Assembly: GCA_035544395.1 (NCBI GenBank)
Contig: DATKFM010000034.1
Coordinates: 1 to 5,393 of the forward strand
DNA: 5,393 bases
Source of the DNA: DATKFM01 sp035544395
GTDB lineage: Bacteria; Pseudomonadota; Alphaproteobacteria; Dongiales; Dongiaceae
Direction of reading: 5' to 3'
The first letter of the stretch is position 1, and each line of letters begins with the position of its first letter. The notes below the pieces were generated by a model. The model ran no database searches. It was given only the letters and a program-made list of their open reading frames with translations, and had not been told where the DNA came from. Positions 5,161 to 5,393 of the stretch are shown here, piece after piece. A program made the position numbers and the translations under genes.

Positions 5161-5393
5161 ATGAACAAGATCGATCTCGGCGGCAGGGTCGCCATCGTCA
5201 CCGGCGGCGCCCAGGGCATCGGCTTCGCCGTGGCCGAGCGCTTCGCGCAATCGGGCGCCAAGCTGGCGATCTGGGACCGGGACAAATCGGAGCTGGGGGA
5301 GGCCCGGAAGAAGCTGGGCGGTGAAGTCCTGGAGATCGCCGTGGATATCCGCGACGCGGACGCCACTTCGGCTGCTGCGGCCGAAACCCACAG
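5161..5393 (+). CDS. Short-chain dehydrogenase/reductase (SDR), N-terminal fragment
   Basis: The first 77 residues of an NAD(P)-dependent oxidoreductase are present; the gene continues past the right edge. After the first beta strand (GRVAIVTGG) comes the classical cofactor-binding motif TGGAQGIG at residues 14-21. The second strand ends LAIWDRD, with Asp39 at the position that usually binds the adenosine ribose hydroxyls, so NAD is favoured over NADP. VDIRD at 61-65 supplies the aspartate that contacts the adenine ring in classical SDRs. The catalytic Ser-Tyr-Lys lies outside the window, so the substrate cannot be told. The gene diverges from the FAH-family hydratase, which suggests a shared catabolic pathway for an aromatic or sugar-acid compound. 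That link is inferred only from position. Confidence 0.92.
   Translation, partial: MNKIDLGGRVAIVTGGAQGIGFAVAERFAQSGAKLAIWDRDKSELGEARKKLGGEVLEIAVDIRDADATSAAAAETH

Overview
The window is a GC-rich, densely coded bacterial chromosome segment. Its centre is a compact histidine-biosynthesis operon on the + strand: hisG-hisH-hisA-hisF-hisI (312-3623), with gaps or overlaps of only a few bases between genes. A ROK-family sugar kinase gene starts divergently to its left and runs off the window. To its right are a small uncharacterised + strand gene (3837-4151), a convergent 2-keto-4-pentenoate hydratase/FAH-family gene on the - strand (4183-5001), and a divergent short-chain dehydrogenase/reductase (SDR) gene that runs off the right edge (from 5161).

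The his proteins look like the enterobacterial/xanthomonad type. HisG is the long, self-regulated form with a C-terminal regulatory domain, and HisA and HisF resemble the E. coli proteins closely. The order G..H-A-F-I is that of the enterobacterial operon with hisD, hisC and hisB missing. HisI resembles the cyclohydrolase half of a bifunctional HisI-HisE protein but stops where the HisE domain would begin. Together the five genes cover the first step (HisG), the cyclohydrolase step (HisI), the isomerase step (HisA) and the IGP synthase step (HisF plus HisH). The pyrophosphohydrolase (HisE) and the later steps (HisB, HisC, HisD) must be encoded elsewhere if the pathway is complete.

Taxonomy cannot be fixed from this window. 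The ROK/FAH/SDR neighbourhood, the base composition and a CtrA-like motif array suggest an alphaproteobacterium that carries gammaproteobacterial-type his genes. This is inference.

The most unusual non-coding signal is in the 213-base gap after hisI (3624-3836). It holds a 16-bp palindrome (3711-3726), then four TTAA/TTAG half-sites spaced at exactly 11 bp (3740, 3751, 3762, 3773), then a good -10 box (3789-3794), a strong ribosome binding site and the 104-residue unknown protein. This resembles an extended CtrA-type regulatory region. Two other dyads stand out: an imperfect inverted repeat just upstream of the hydratase gene (5013-5044), and a GC-rich hairpin between the converging small gene and hydratase gene (4163-4181). 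I see no RNA genes, insertion sequences or CRISPR arrays, and no strong evidence of a wholly new system.
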